Source of the DNA: Saccharomonospora azurea NA-128
GTDB lineage: Bacteria; Actinomycetota; Actinomycetes; Mycobacteriales; Pseudonocardiaceae
Reading direction: 5' to 3'
Length of the DNA: 34,362 bases
Assembly (NCBI RefSeq): GCF_000231055.2
Contig: NZ_CM001466.1
Location: 2,318,702-2,353,063 of the forward strand
Translations under genes and position numbers: made by a program
In this document: positions 7,965-16,853 of the stretch, one piece after another
How the letters are laid out: every line of letters starts with the position of its first letter
Numbering within the stretch: position 1 is the stretch's first letter
Notes under the pieces: model-generated
The model's input: only the letters and a program-made list of their open reading frames with translations
Databases searched by the model: none
What the model was told of the DNA's origin: nothing

Positions 7965-8663
7965 ATGGAGATCCAGCTCGCTGAGCCGTGGCCGACCACG
8001 GTGGCCGAGGCGGTCGCCGTGCAACGACGTCTGCGCCACCGGGTCCGGGCCGGCGACGACGCGGGGAGCCCCGTGCGCACCGTCGCCGGCGTCGACGTGG
8101 CCTACGCCGCCGACTCGGACCGCCTCGCCGCGGCGGTCGTGGTACTCGACCACACCACTCTGGACGTGCTGGAGACCTCGACCGTGGTGACCACCGCGGA
8201 GTTCCCCTACGAACCGGGACTGTTCGCGTTCCGGGAACTCCCCACGCTGGTGACGGCGTTGCGCGGCCTGCGGACGGTGCCCGACCTGATCGTGTGCGAC
8301 GGGCACGGCCTGGCCCACCCGCGCCGGTTCGGCCTCGCCTGCCACCTCGGGATACTCGCCGACGTCCCGACCTTCGGTGTGGCGAAGAACGTGCACGTCG
8401 GCGAGTTCGTGCCCCCGGCGTCACAACGCGGCGCGACCTCGCCGCTCACGGTCGGCGGCGAGGTCGTCGGGGCCGCGGTGCGGACGCGCAGCCGTGTCAA
8501 ACCGGTGTTCGTCTCCGTAGGACACCGGATCAGCCTCGACACGGCGTGTGCTCACACACTCACGCTGAGCACGCACTACCGGCTTCCGGAGACCACCCGG
8601 CACGCCGATCACCTCTCGCGCGAGGTGCTGGCGGGCCGGATCAGCCCGACCGTTGCAGGGTGA
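7965..8663 (+). CDS. nfi: Endonuclease V (deoxyinosine endonuclease)
   Basis: Endonuclease V cuts DNA one bond 3' of deoxyinosine and related lesions, starting repair of deaminated adenine. The 232-residue product shows the family order: VAGVDVAYA with the first catalytic Asp, FAFRELP with the catalytic Glu, ICDGHGLAHPR-like VCDGHGLAHPRRFG with the second Asp, and GVAKN with the conserved Lys. The late VSVGHRISLDTA segment is also typical. I start it at the ATG at 7965, which follows GGGGGT and gives normal family length; an in-frame ATG at 7932 would add 11 residues. The 3' end overlaps the end of the convergent ZIP pseudogene by 23 bp. Confidence 0.93.
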   Translation: MEIQLAEPWPTTVAEAVAVQRRLRHRVRAGDDAGSPVRTVAGVDVAYAADSDRLAAAVVVLDHTTLDVLETSTVVTTAEFPYEPGLFAFRELPTLVTALRGLRTVPDLIVCDGHGLAHPRRFGLACHLGILADVPTFGVAKNVHVGEFVPPASQRGATSPLTVGGEVVGAAVRTRSRVKPVFVSVGHRISLDTACAHTLTLSTHYRLPETTRHADHLSREVLAGRISPTVAG

Positions 8664-9134
8664 ACGCGGCGAGGAACCCCACGGTGGTGATGAGTCCGGT
8701 GAGGACGTGGGTGCGCTGGAACGCCTCGGGAATCATCGTGTCGGCCACCATGGCGAGGATGCCGCCCGCGGCGACCGCCGTGATCACCGCGATGGTGGCT
8801 GCGGGCGCGCCGTCCAGCAACAGGCTGCCGAGTGAGGCGGCCGCGGCACACGCGAGCGCGATGCCCGTCCACACTCCGAAGACGTAGCCCGCGCGGCGCC
8901 CGGCCCGCCTCATGCCCGCGGCACTCGACAATCCCTCGGGAACGTTGGAGACGACGATGGCGGCGAGGACGGTGATCCCCACCGTGCCGCTGCCCAGGAC
9001 GGACAGTCCGAGGACGACCGTTTCCGGTATGCCGTCGAGCAGGGCGCCGAAGGCGATCGCCGCTCCGCTGCCCCGAGCAGGAGGGCCGCCCCGGCGACCA
9101 GTCCCCACAGTCCCGCCTCCAACCACACCGCCAT
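8641..9134 (-). pseudogene. ZIP-family metal transporter, internally deleted and frameshifted
   Basis: The start is convincing: ATG at 9134 follows GAGGAGGG and encodes MAVWLEAGLWGLVAGAALLLG, a typical first helix. Around 9065-9085 the reading frame must change to continue with GSGAAIAFGALLDGIPE, a later ZIP helix containing the metal-binding-type GALLDGIPE segment. From there to the stop at 8641 the C-terminal half is well conserved (SNVPEGLSSAAGM, GGILAMVADTMIPEAF). Relative to normal family members of roughly 240 residues, about 80-100 residues between these points, covering the second and third helices and the loop, are absent. Both missing protein and frame change argue for a deletion rather than a simple sequencing error. 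The protein is probably non-functional. Confidence 0.8.
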
Positions 9135-9177
9135 CGCGCCCTCCTCGGCCCGCCCGGGTGTGGTGTACCCGCACATC

Positions 9178-9266
9178 GTGTCCGCAGTCTGCGTACGCGT
9201 GTTCGCGTCGCACGGCGCGAACACACGTACGGGAAGCGCGGACACGCGTGCGGGGAGCGCGGACAC
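9178..9266. repeat. 21-bp phased repeat locus 2 (2 + 3 units)
   Basis: Minus-orientation cores lie at 9178 (GTGTCCGC) and 9199 (GTGTTCGC); plus-orientation cores lie at 9217 (GCGAACAC), 9238 and 9259 (both GCGGACAC). All steps within an array are 21 bp. Only 10 bp separate the arrays, so the locus can fold into a long imperfect hairpin. It sits between the ZIP pseudogene and the TPP enzyme, which are divergent. Confidence 0.92.
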
Positions 9267-9331
9267 GGTTGAGAAGTACTCGCTCGGGTAGCCGGGTCGC
9301 AGACCGGAGTGCATCGACCCGAGGAGGGCCC

Positions 9332-11122
9332 ATGACCGAGACGGTCGGCGACTACCTACTCCAGCGGCTCCGGGACTGGGACGTGCAGCAGGTCTTCGGC
9401 TACCCCGGCGACGGCATCAACGGCATCGTCGCCGCGTTCGGCAAGGCGGACAACCAGCCCCGGTTCGTGCAGTCGCGGCACGAGGAGATGTCGGCGTTCC
9501 AGGCGGTGGGGTATGCGAAGTTCAGCGGCGAAGTTGGTGTCTGCCTCGCCACGTCCGGCCCCGGGGCGATCCACCTGCTCAACGGCCTGTACGACGCGAA
9601 GCTGGACCACGTGCCGGTGGTCGCTCTCGTGGGCCAGACCGCGCGCAGCGCGATGGGCGGCAGCTACCAGCAGGAGATCGACCTCCAGGCGCTGCTGAAG
9701 GACGTCGCGTCGGAGTACCTGGTGGAGGTCAACGTCGCACAGCAGCTGCCCAACGCCCTCGACCGGGCCTTTCGCACGGCGCTGGCCCGCAAGGCACCGA
9801 CCGCGGTGATCATCCCGGCGGACCTGCAGGAGCAGGAGTACACCCCGCCCGAACACGCGTTCAAACAGGTTCCCTCCAGCCCGCCGAGCACGCCGAGAGC
9901 GGTGGTCCTCCCTCCCGAGGACGAGCTCGCCCACGCCGCCGAGGTCCTGAACGAGGGTCGACGCGTGGCGATCCTGGCCGGGCAGGGTGCCCGCAACGCC
10001 GCCGAGGAGCTCGCCCGCACCGCCGACACGCTCGGCGCCGGGGTGGCGAAAGCGTTGCTGGGCAAGGACGTCTTGCCGGACGACCTGCCGTACGTGACGG
10101 GCTCGATCGGTCTGCTGGGCACCAAGCCGAGCTACGAGTTGATGCGCGACTGCGACACGCTGCTCATCGTGGGTTCGAACCTGCCGTACTCGCAGTTCCT
10201 GCCGGAGTTCGGCCAGGCGCGGGCCGTGCAGATCGACATCGACGGCGGCCGGATCGGCATGCGCTACCCGACCGAGGTGAACCTCGTCGGCGAGGCGAAG
10301 GCCACGCTTCGTGCGCTGCTGCCGCTGCTGTCGCACAAGACCGACCGGTCGTGGCGGGATACGGTCGAACGCAACGTCGCCGACTGGTGGTCGACCCTGC
10401 GCGATCAGGCTCTCCTCGACGCCGCGCCGATCAACCCGATGCGCATCGTTCACGAACTGTCCCACCGCGTCCCCGAAGACGCGATCGTGACCGCCGACTC
10501 GGGCTCCTCGACCAACTGGTACGCCCGCAACCTGCGGATGCGGGGCCGCATGCGGGGCTCGCTGTCCGGGACGCTCGCCACGATGGGCGCGGGAGTGCCG
10601 TACGCGCTCGGCGCCAAGTTCGCCCACCCCGAGCGGCCGGTGGTCGCGCTCGTCGGCGACGGCGCGATGCAGATGAACGGGATGGCCGAACTCGTCACCA
10701 TCGCGCGGTATCGGAACCTCTGGCAGGACCCGCGGTTGGTCGTGTGCGTGTTCAACAACCACGACCTGAACCAGGTGACGTGGGAGTTGCGCGCCATGGG
10801 TGGAGCGCCGAAGTTCGAGGAGTCGCAGAGCCTGCCCGACGTGCCGTACGCGGAGTTCGCCAAGCTCGTCGGCCTGGAGGGCATCACCGTCGAAGAGCCG
10901 GGTGACCTCGCCAGGGCGTGGGACGTGGCGCTCACGGCCGACCGGCCCGTGGTCCTCGACGTGCACTGCGACCCCGAGCTGCCGCCGATCCCACCCCACG
11001 CGACGTTCGACCAGGTCAAGTCGATGACGGAGGCGTTGGTGAAGGGCGACCCCAACGCCTGGCACCTGCTCGTGCAGGGCGCGAAGACCAAGGCGCAGGA
11101 GGTGCTGTCGCGCTCACGGTGA
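9332..11122 (+). CDS. Thiamine pyrophosphate enzyme, pyruvate oxidase/dehydrogenase (quinone) type
   Basis: This 596-residue member of the TPP family also including acetolactate synthase and PoxB has three domains. The N-terminal PYR domain contains the catalytic Glu in RHEEMSAFQAVGYAK (E51 or E52) and GYPGDGINGI. The central domain runs from about 190 to 330. The C-terminal PP domain carries the TPP/Mg motif GDGAMQMNG to NN at about 441-470. The sequence resembles pyruvate:quinone oxidoreductases, which make acetate and CO2, more than acetolactate synthases. No small ilvN-like subunit is nearby, which agrees. Substrate assignment is moderate. The start at 9332 follows GAGGAGGG; the longer upstream frame runs through the repeat and ZIP region and is rejected. 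A terminator follows the stop. Confidence 0.85.
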   Translation: MTETVGDYLLQRLRDWDVQQVFGYPGDGINGIVAAFGKADNQPRFVQSRHEEMSAFQAVGYAKFSGEVGVCLATSGPGAIHLLNGLYDAKLDHVPVVALVGQTARSAMGGSYQQEIDLQALLKDVASEYLVEVNVAQQLPNALDRAFRTALARKAPTAVIIPADLQEQEYTPPEHAFKQVPSSPPSTPRAVVLPPEDELAHAAEVLNEGRRVAILAGQGARNAAEELARTADTLGAGVAKALLGKDVLPDDLPYVTGSIGLLGTKPSYELMRDCDTLLIVGSNLPYSQFLPEFGQARAVQIDIDGGRIGMRYPTEVNLVGEAKATLRALLPLLSHKTDRSWRDTVERNVADWWSTLRDQALLDAAPINPMRIVHELSHRVPEDAIVTADSGSSTNWYARNLRMRGRMRGSLSGTLATMGAGVPYALGAKFAHPERPVVALVGDGAMQMNGMAELVTIARYRNLWQDPRLVVCVFNNHDLNQVTWELRAMGGAPKFEESQSLPDVPYAEFAKLVGLEGITVEEPGDLARAWDVALTADRPVVLDVHCDPELPPIPPHATFDQVKSMTEALVKGDPNAWHLLVQGAKTKAQEVLSRSR

Positions 11123-11200
11123 GCCGCCGTGACTCACCGTGAGCGCGCGGGTCGGTACGGTGACACAGGTCGATCCTGCAGAAGGTGTTCCGACCGACGG

Positions 11201-11239
11201 CGAAGGCCGCCGTCCCCGGTCGGGAGGCGGCGGCCTTCG
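11201..11239. terminator. Bidirectional hairpin terminator
   Basis: A perfect 12-bp stem (CGAAGGCCGCCG at 11201-11212 with CGGCGGCCTTCG at 11228-11239) encloses a 15-nt loop between the convergent TPP-enzyme and citrate synthase genes. There is no long T-tract, as is usual for actinobacterial terminators. It could serve both genes. Confidence 0.75.
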
Positions 11240-11263
11240 TGTCGCGTTCGTGCGGCAGGCGAC

Positions 11264-12577
<1,314 letters not shown>

Positions 12578-12591
12578 GCACATGCCTCTCA

Positions 12592-12634
12592 CGGTCACAC
12601 GGGCCGGCTGTGACCGCAGATCATGCGGTTCACA
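12592..12634 (-). promoter_or_regulatory. Nested inverted repeats upstream of gltA
   Basis: CGGTCACA (12592-12599) is a perfect inverted partner of TGTGACCG (12609-12616). The second arm overlaps another dyad, in which GTGACCGCA (from 12610) pairs with TGCGGTTCAC (12624-12633) apart from one bulged base. TGTGA at 12609-12613 and TCACA at 12630-12634 resemble CRP half-sites but are 16 bp apart, not 6. Regulator unknown. Confidence 0.5.
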
Positions 12635-12742
12635 TACTTCGCACACCGCCCCGCTGGGGTATGAATGCCCTCTAACGCTAGTCCAGATGAGGGCGGTTAC
12701 GCAGCCGTGGCGTTACCCACAGCTAACCGAGTGCGACCAGCT

Positions 12743-13672
12743 TCACACGCATTGCTGCAGCTCCTCCTCGGTCGGGGGTTCGGCCCCACTACGCGACACC
12801 GTGACGGCCGCCGCACGCGCCGCGTAGGCGAGCAAATCGCGGCCCTCGGCCCTGGTCAGGGAAGACACGTCCGTGACCTGGTGACGCACCAGCCACGCCA
12901 GGACGGCGCCCTGCACCGTGTCGCCCGCGCCGATGGTGTCCACCACAGCGACCTCGCGGACGGGCTCGGTGACCTGGAGGCCGGACGACGTGAGAAGAAC
13001 CACGCCGTCGGCGCCCTTGGTCAGGACCACCGCGCCGGGTCCCGCGTCGAGCCACGAGCGCGCGGCGGCGAGCACGTCGTCGGGGTCGGTCGCTCCCGTG
13101 AGCCACTGGGCGTCCTCGAGGGAGACCTTGAGCAGGTGCACCGACGGCAGCCACGAGGCGAAGCGCGCCCGGTAGGCGTCACCGTCGGCGATCATGTCGG
13201 CGCGGATGTTCGGGTCGAGCGCCGTCAGCACTCCGCGGGCGTGCTCGCGTCGCAGCAACGTCTCGTAGACCCGCGCGCCGGGGTCGAGCACCATGCCCAG
13301 CGTCCCCACCGCCAGCGCGCTCGTGCCGTCGGGCAACGGCCCGGGGTCGGCGACGAACCGATCGGCGGTGCCCTCGGTGTAGAAGCTGTAGCGGGCGCTG
13401 GAATCGTCGTCGAGCGTCACGACGGCCAGCGTGGTGGGCTCCGCGCCACGCTGCACCAACGACGTGTCCACACCGGACTCCACGAGTCTGCGGACGAGCG
13501 CGTCGCCGAACGCGTCGGTCGAGATCCGTGAGAGGAACGCCGTGGGCACACCGAGTCGCGCGGCCGTCAGAGCCACGTTGTAGGGACCGCCGCCGAGCCG
13601 GGGAGCGAGCAACCCGCCTTCCCCAGCGGCCGGGACGAGGTCGACGAGCGCTTCACCACCGGACACGATCAC
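12743..13672 (-). CDS. PfkB-family sugar kinase (fructokinase-like)
   Basis: A 309-residue ribokinase/PfkB-fold kinase that probably phosphorylates a free sugar using ATP. It has the N-terminal GGGPYNVALTAARLG signature at about 27-41. The C-terminal VDTIGAGDTVQGAVLAWL motif supplies the anion hole and catalytic Asp. Glycines and the substrate-side segment FLSRISTDAFGD are conserved. Overall it most resembles fructokinases, but sugar specificity is not certain. The start is a GTG (13672) giving MIVSGGEALVDLVP, a normal family N terminus; the ribosome site is weak. It is followed by gltA on the same strand after about 165 bp, and preceded by the tetR gene, whose stop lies 63 bp upstream. Confidence 0.88.
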   Translation of the reverse strand: MIVSGGEALVDLVPAAGEGGLLAPRLGGGPYNVALTAARLGVPTAFLSRISTDAFGDALVRRLVESGVDTSLVQRGAEPTTLAVVTLDDDSSARYSFYTEGTADRFVADPGPLPDGTSALAVGTLGMVLDPGARVYETLLRREHARGVLTALDPNIRADMIADGDAYRARFASWLPSVHLLKVSLEDAQWLTGATDPDDVLAAARSWLDAGPGAVVLTKGADGVVLLTSSGLQVTEPVREVAVVDTIGAGDTVQGAVLAWLVRHQVTDVSSLTRAEGRDLLAYAARAAAVTVSRSGAEPPTEEELQQCV

Positions 13673-13735
13673 GGCTGCCGATGCTAGCGCCTCGAAGGCG
13701 GCGACGGCGGTGCCCGACGCGGGTCCGACGCGCGG

Positions 13736-14332
13736 TCAGTGCGACAGACCGACCCGCAGGCCGTTCAGCAGCAGCTCCGCCAGGGCCTCGAACGCCTCGG
13801 CATCGGTGGTCCGGGCGCGCATTCCCACGACGCCCGACTGGATCGCCTCGACGAGGATGCCCGCCATCTCGGCGATCGCGTCGGCGTGAGTGTCGCGGAA
13901 GACGCCCTGCTCGACACCGTCGGAGATGAACTGGCGGATCCGGCGGGCGGCGGCGTCGGAGTTGAGCGCGTAGACCGCCCGGGCGGGTTCGAACTTCTCG
14001 ACGTCGGTCATGAACGCCGTCGACGCGCGGTCGAGCTCCGCCGACACCCCCGCCAGGTACGTGCGCACCGCCGCGGCCGCGTCGTCGATGTCCGCGACCT
14101 GCGCCTCGATCCGCTCTGCCGCACCCTTGAAGAAGTGTGCGACCACCTTGACGGCGAGCTGCTCCTTGCTGGGCGCCAGCGCGTACAGCGTCGTCTTGGA
14201 ACACCGCAGTTCAGCGGCCAGATCGTCGAGGGTGAAGGAGACGAAACCCTCGGCGAGGAACAACTCCTCGAGCTCGGCCAGCAGCACCCGCTGACGCCGA
14301 GTTCGAGGCTCGGTCGAACGCATGGTGGCCAT
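13736..14332 (-). CDS. TetR-family regulator divergent from acyl-CoA dehydrogenase
   Basis: A 198-residue TetR regulator. The N-terminal helix-turn-helix (VSFTLDDLAAELRCSKTTLYALAPSKEQL) spans about residues 30-58, followed by a long helical ligand domain. The arrangement, divergent and 60-63 bp from an acyl-CoA dehydrogenase gene, strongly suggests it represses that gene and itself through the GTAC-containing dyad between them, perhaps responding to an acyl-CoA. This is inference from context. Two in-frame ATGs exist at 14332 and 14323. A longer frame upstream is antisense to the dehydrogenase gene and is rejected. Confidence 0.9.
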   Translation of the reverse strand: MATMRSTEPRTRRQRVLLAELEELFLAEGFVSFTLDDLAAELRCSKTTLYALAPSKEQLAVKVVAHFFKGAAERIEAQVADIDDAAAAVRTYLAGVSAELDRASTAFMTDVEKFEPARAVYALNSDAAARRIRQFISDGVEQGVFRDTHADAIAEMAGILVEAIQSGVVGMRARTTDAEAFEALAELLLNGLRVGLSH

Positions 14333-14341
14333 CGTACGTTG

Positions 14342-14369
14342 TAGTACTGTGATGCGGACTTCAGTACTA
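14342..14369. promoter_or_regulatory. Candidate TetR operator, inverted repeat TAGTACTG / CAGTACTA
   Basis: Perfect 8-bp arms TAGTACTG (14342-14349) and CAGTACTA (14362-14369) are separated by 12 bp in the divergent promoter region. Further GTAC copies at 14334 and 14376 flank it, giving four GTAC elements in 46 bp. Binding there by the divergent TetR protein would control both genes. Confidence 0.7.
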
Positions 14370-14395
14370 TTCGCAGTACGCTTTCGGAGGCGATG

Positions 14396-15580
14396 ATGCC
14401 CACGACGCCGACCGCACCGACGGGACCCACGAGGTCCGCGGTGCCCCGCCTGCTCCCCGACACCGAATCCGAGGACCTGCTCGCCCTGACCAGGGAGATC
14501 GCCCGCGACGAGCTGGCTCCCCTGGCTGCGGAGTACGAGGAGAAGGAGACCTTCCCCCGCGAGCAGTTCCGCATCCTCGGCCGGGCGGGCCTGCTGGGGC
14601 TGCCCTACCCGGAGCGCTGGGGCGGCGGCGCCGTGCCGTACGAGGTGTACCTCCAGGTGCTGGAGGAGATCGCCAGGGCGTGGATGTCGGTGGGCGTCGG
14701 ACTCTCCGTGCACACGATGTCGTGCTACGCGCTCGCCGAGTACGGCACCGACGAGCAGCGGGACCGCTGGCTGCCGTCGATGCTGGAGGGCGAGCTCCTC
14801 GGCGCGTACGCGCTGTCGGAGCTCCACGCCGGGTCGGATGCCGCCGCGCTGTCCACGCGGGCTCGGCGGGAGGGCGACGTCTACGTGGTCAACGGTGTGA
14901 AGGCGTGGACCACCCACGGCGGCCACGCGGACTACTACACGACGATGGTGCGCACCTCGGACGACGGCGGTCGCGGCATCAGCTGCCTGCTCGTGGACGG
15001 CGCCACACCGGGCCTGTCCGCGGCGCCGCCCGAACGCAAGATGGGGCTCACCGGCTCCACCACCGCGCAGATGATCTTCGAAGACGTGCACGTGGACGCC
15101 GACCGGCTCATCGGCGCCGAAGGCCAGGGGTTGAAGATCGCGCTGTCGTCGCTGGCCTCGGGACGGCTCGGCATCGCCGCCTGCTCCGTCGGACTCGCCC
15201 AGGCCGCGCTCGACGAGGCCGTCGCCTACGCGAAGCAGCGCACCCAGTTCGGAAAGCCGATCATCGACTTCCAGGGACTGGAGTTCCTACTCGCCGACAT
15301 GGCCGCCGCCGTGGACTCCGCGCGGGCCACGTACCTCGACGCCGCCCGCCGTCGCGACCGGGGACTGCCCTTCACCCGGCAGTCGTCGGTGGCGAAGCTC
15401 GTCGCCACCGACGCCGCCATGAAGGTGACCACCGACGCCGTCCAGGTGCTCGGCGGCGCCGGCTACACGCGGGACTTCCCCGTGGAGCGCTACCTGCGCG
15501 AGGCGAAGGTCCCGCAGATCTTCGAGGGCACGAACCAGATCCAGCGCATGGTCATCGCGCGGGAACTGCGCACATCATGA
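14396..15580 (+). CDS. Acyl-CoA dehydrogenase
   Basis: A 394-residue FAD-dependent acyl-CoA dehydrogenase that introduces an alpha-beta double bond in an acyl-CoA thioester. It shows the three-part fold: N-terminal helices from about residue 25, a middle beta domain ([20 protein letters not shown] and [10 protein letters not shown], the FAD-contacting segments), and a C-terminal helical domain with [28 protein letters not shown] and [11 protein letters not shown]. The glutamate in IFEGT is the usual catalytic base position. Chain-length specificity cannot be read. Tandem ATGs lie at 14393 and 14396; GGAGG at 14386-14390 is better spaced for the second. Regulation is probably by the divergent TetR protein. 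Confidence 0.93.
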   Translation: MPTTPTAPTGPTRSAVPRLLPDTESEDLLALTREIARDELAPLAAEYEEKETFPREQFRILGRAGLLGLPYPERWGGGAVPYEVYLQVLEEIARAWMSVGVGLSVHTMSCYALAEYGTDEQRDRWLPSMLEGELLGAYALSELHAGSDAAALSTRARREGDVYVVNGVKAWTTHGGHADYYTTMVRTSDDGGRGISCLLVDGATPGLSAAPPERKMGLTGSTTAQMIFEDVHVDADRLIGAEGQGLKIALSSLASGRLGIAACSVGLAQAALDEAVAYAKQRTQFGKPIIDFQGLEFLLADMAAAVDSARATYLDAARRRDRGLPFTRQSSVAKLVATDAAMKVTTDAVQVLGGAGYTRDFPVERYLREAKVPQIFEGTNQIQRMVIARELRTS

Positions 15581-15607
15581 CCGCGCGGGAGTCGCGCGAG
15601 TCATGAC
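15556..15607 (+). repeat. Imperfect 26-bp tandem duplication across the stop codon
   Basis: 15556-15581 and 15582-15607 match at 20 of 26 positions. The first copy carries the last codons and stop of the acyl-CoA dehydrogenase; the second lies just downstream and repeats the TCATGAC end. It looks like a small local duplication that has diverged. Confidence 0.6.
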
Positions 15608-15622
15608 CGGCTGCGACGGGAC

Positions 15623-16834
15623 TCACTCGCGATAGCGGCGGTCGGCGACCACACCGTCGCCGGCCGCCTCGTCGAAGTGGTACACCTCGCGGCCCCGGAC
15701 GAACACGCGCAGGGCGCGGTTCATGACGTCCAGCGGGTCACCCGACCAGATCACCACGTCGGCGTCCAGCCCCGGCTTGAGCGCGCCCACCCGGTCGTCC
15801 AGACCGAGGATGCGGGCGGGGTTCACCGTCAACGTCCGCAGCGCGGCCTCCGGGTCCAGGCCGTCCTTGACCGCGAGCGCGGCCTGGTAGACGAGGAAGT
15901 TGATCGGGACCACCGGGTGGTCCGTGGTGATCGCGACCTCCACGCCCGCCCTGGTGAGGATGCCCGCCGAGCGCAGGGTGCGGTTGCGCAGCTCCACCTT
16001 GCTGCGGCTGGTGAACAGCGGCCCGAGGATCACCGGGACGTTCCGCTCGGCGAGGAAGTCGGCGATGAGGTGTCCCTCGGTGCCGTGGTTCACGACGAGC
16101 TTGTAGCCGAACTCCTCGGCGAGCCGCACGGCCGTGACGATGTCGTCGGCGCGGTGGGTGTGCTGGTCCCAGTAGAGTTCGCCGTCCAGGACGCGCGTCA
16201 GGGTCTCCAGCGTCAGGTCCACGTCGAACGGCTTGCCCTCGGCGCGGGCGGCGTCGCGCTGGGCGGCGTAGTTGCGCGCCCTAGTGAACGCCTCGCGCAG
16301 GGTCGCCGCGACACCGAGCCGGGTCGCCGGGGTCTTGTCCTTCTCGCCGTAGACGCGCTTCGGGTTCTCGCCCAGCGCGCTCTTCACGCTGACGTCCTCG
16401 GCGAAGACCATGTCGACCACCGTGCGGCCCCACGTCTTCACGCCGACCGTCTGGCCGCCGATCGGGTTACCGGACCCGGGCTTGATCACCACGCTGGTGA
16501 CGCCGCCCGCCAGCGCGTCGTCGAACCCGACCTCGTACGGGTCGATGCCGTCCAGAGCCCGGAAGCGGGCGCCGTTCGGGTCGGTCATCTCGTTGACGTC
16601 GTTGCCGGACCAGCCCTCGCCCTCCTCGTGGACGCCGAGGTGCGCGTGCGCGTCGATGAAGCCCGGAAGCACCCACGAGCCGGACGCGTCCACGAGTTCG
16701 GCGCCGTCGGGCACGTCGACCTCAGCCTGCGTGCCCACGGCGACGATCTTGCCGTCCTCGACCAGTACGGTCCCGCCGTCGATCGGTTGCCCGTCGACGG
16801 GAACCACGTATCCGCCAATGATCGCAGTCGTCAT
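15623..16834 (-). CDS. Amidohydrolase (imidazolonepropionase-like)
   Basis: A 403-residue metal-dependent amidohydrolase. It starts with the small beta domain (GTVLVEDGKIVAVGT). The TIM barrel carries the metal-binding HxH in GFIDAHAHLG, and later histidines lie in QHTHRADD and VNHGTEGH. A final Asp segment ITTDHPVVP and the returning beta domain (LKPGLDADVVIWSGDPLD) complete the architecture. It is full length. The group includes imidazolonepropionase-related and prolidase-like amidohydrolases; substrate is unknown. It is translated from ATG 16834, 11 bp after the aldose epimerase stop, so the two are probably co-transcribed. A 17-bp palindrome lies over the junction. Confidence 0.88.
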   Translation of the reverse strand: MTTAIIGGYVVPVDGQPIDGGTVLVEDGKIVAVGTQAEVDVPDGAELVDASGSWVLPGFIDAHAHLGVHEEGEGWSGNDVNEMTDPNGARFRALDGIDPYEVGFDDALAGGVTSVVIKPGSGNPIGGQTVGVKTWGRTVVDMVFAEDVSVKSALGENPKRVYGEKDKTPATRLGVAATLREAFTRARNYAAQRDAARAEGKPFDVDLTLETLTRVLDGELYWDQHTHRADDIVTAVRLAEEFGYKLVVNHGTEGHLIADFLAERNVPVILGPLFTSRSKVELRNRTLRSAGILTRAGVEVAITTDHPVVPINFLVYQAALAVKDGLDPEAALRTLTVNPARILGLDDRVGALKPGLDADVVIWSGDPLDVMNRALRVFVRGREVYHFDEAAGDGVVADRRYRE

Positions 16835-16836
16835 AG

Positions 16837-16853
16837 TTCGTTACGCTAACGAA
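16837..16853. promoter_or_regulatory. 17-bp palindrome TTCGTTACGCTAACGAA
   Basis: Perfect 7-bp arms (TTCGTTA/TAACGAA) flank CGC. It covers the end of the aldose epimerase gene and lies 2 bp upstream of the amidohydrolase start codon. It looks like a dimeric repressor site and shares TTCGTTAC with the dyad at 23145-23159. Confidence 0.5.

Noticed and set aside
8912-9331. N-terminal extension of the TPP enzyme from 8912
   Set aside because: The extension runs antisense through the ZIP pseudogene and repeat locus 2. ATG 9332 with GAGGAGGG gives the normal family N terminus.
8641-9333. Intact 230-residue ZIP protein from an upstream start at 9333
   Set aside because: Its first 90 residues are read through repeat locus 2 and carry no membrane helix; the true first helix lies in another frame.
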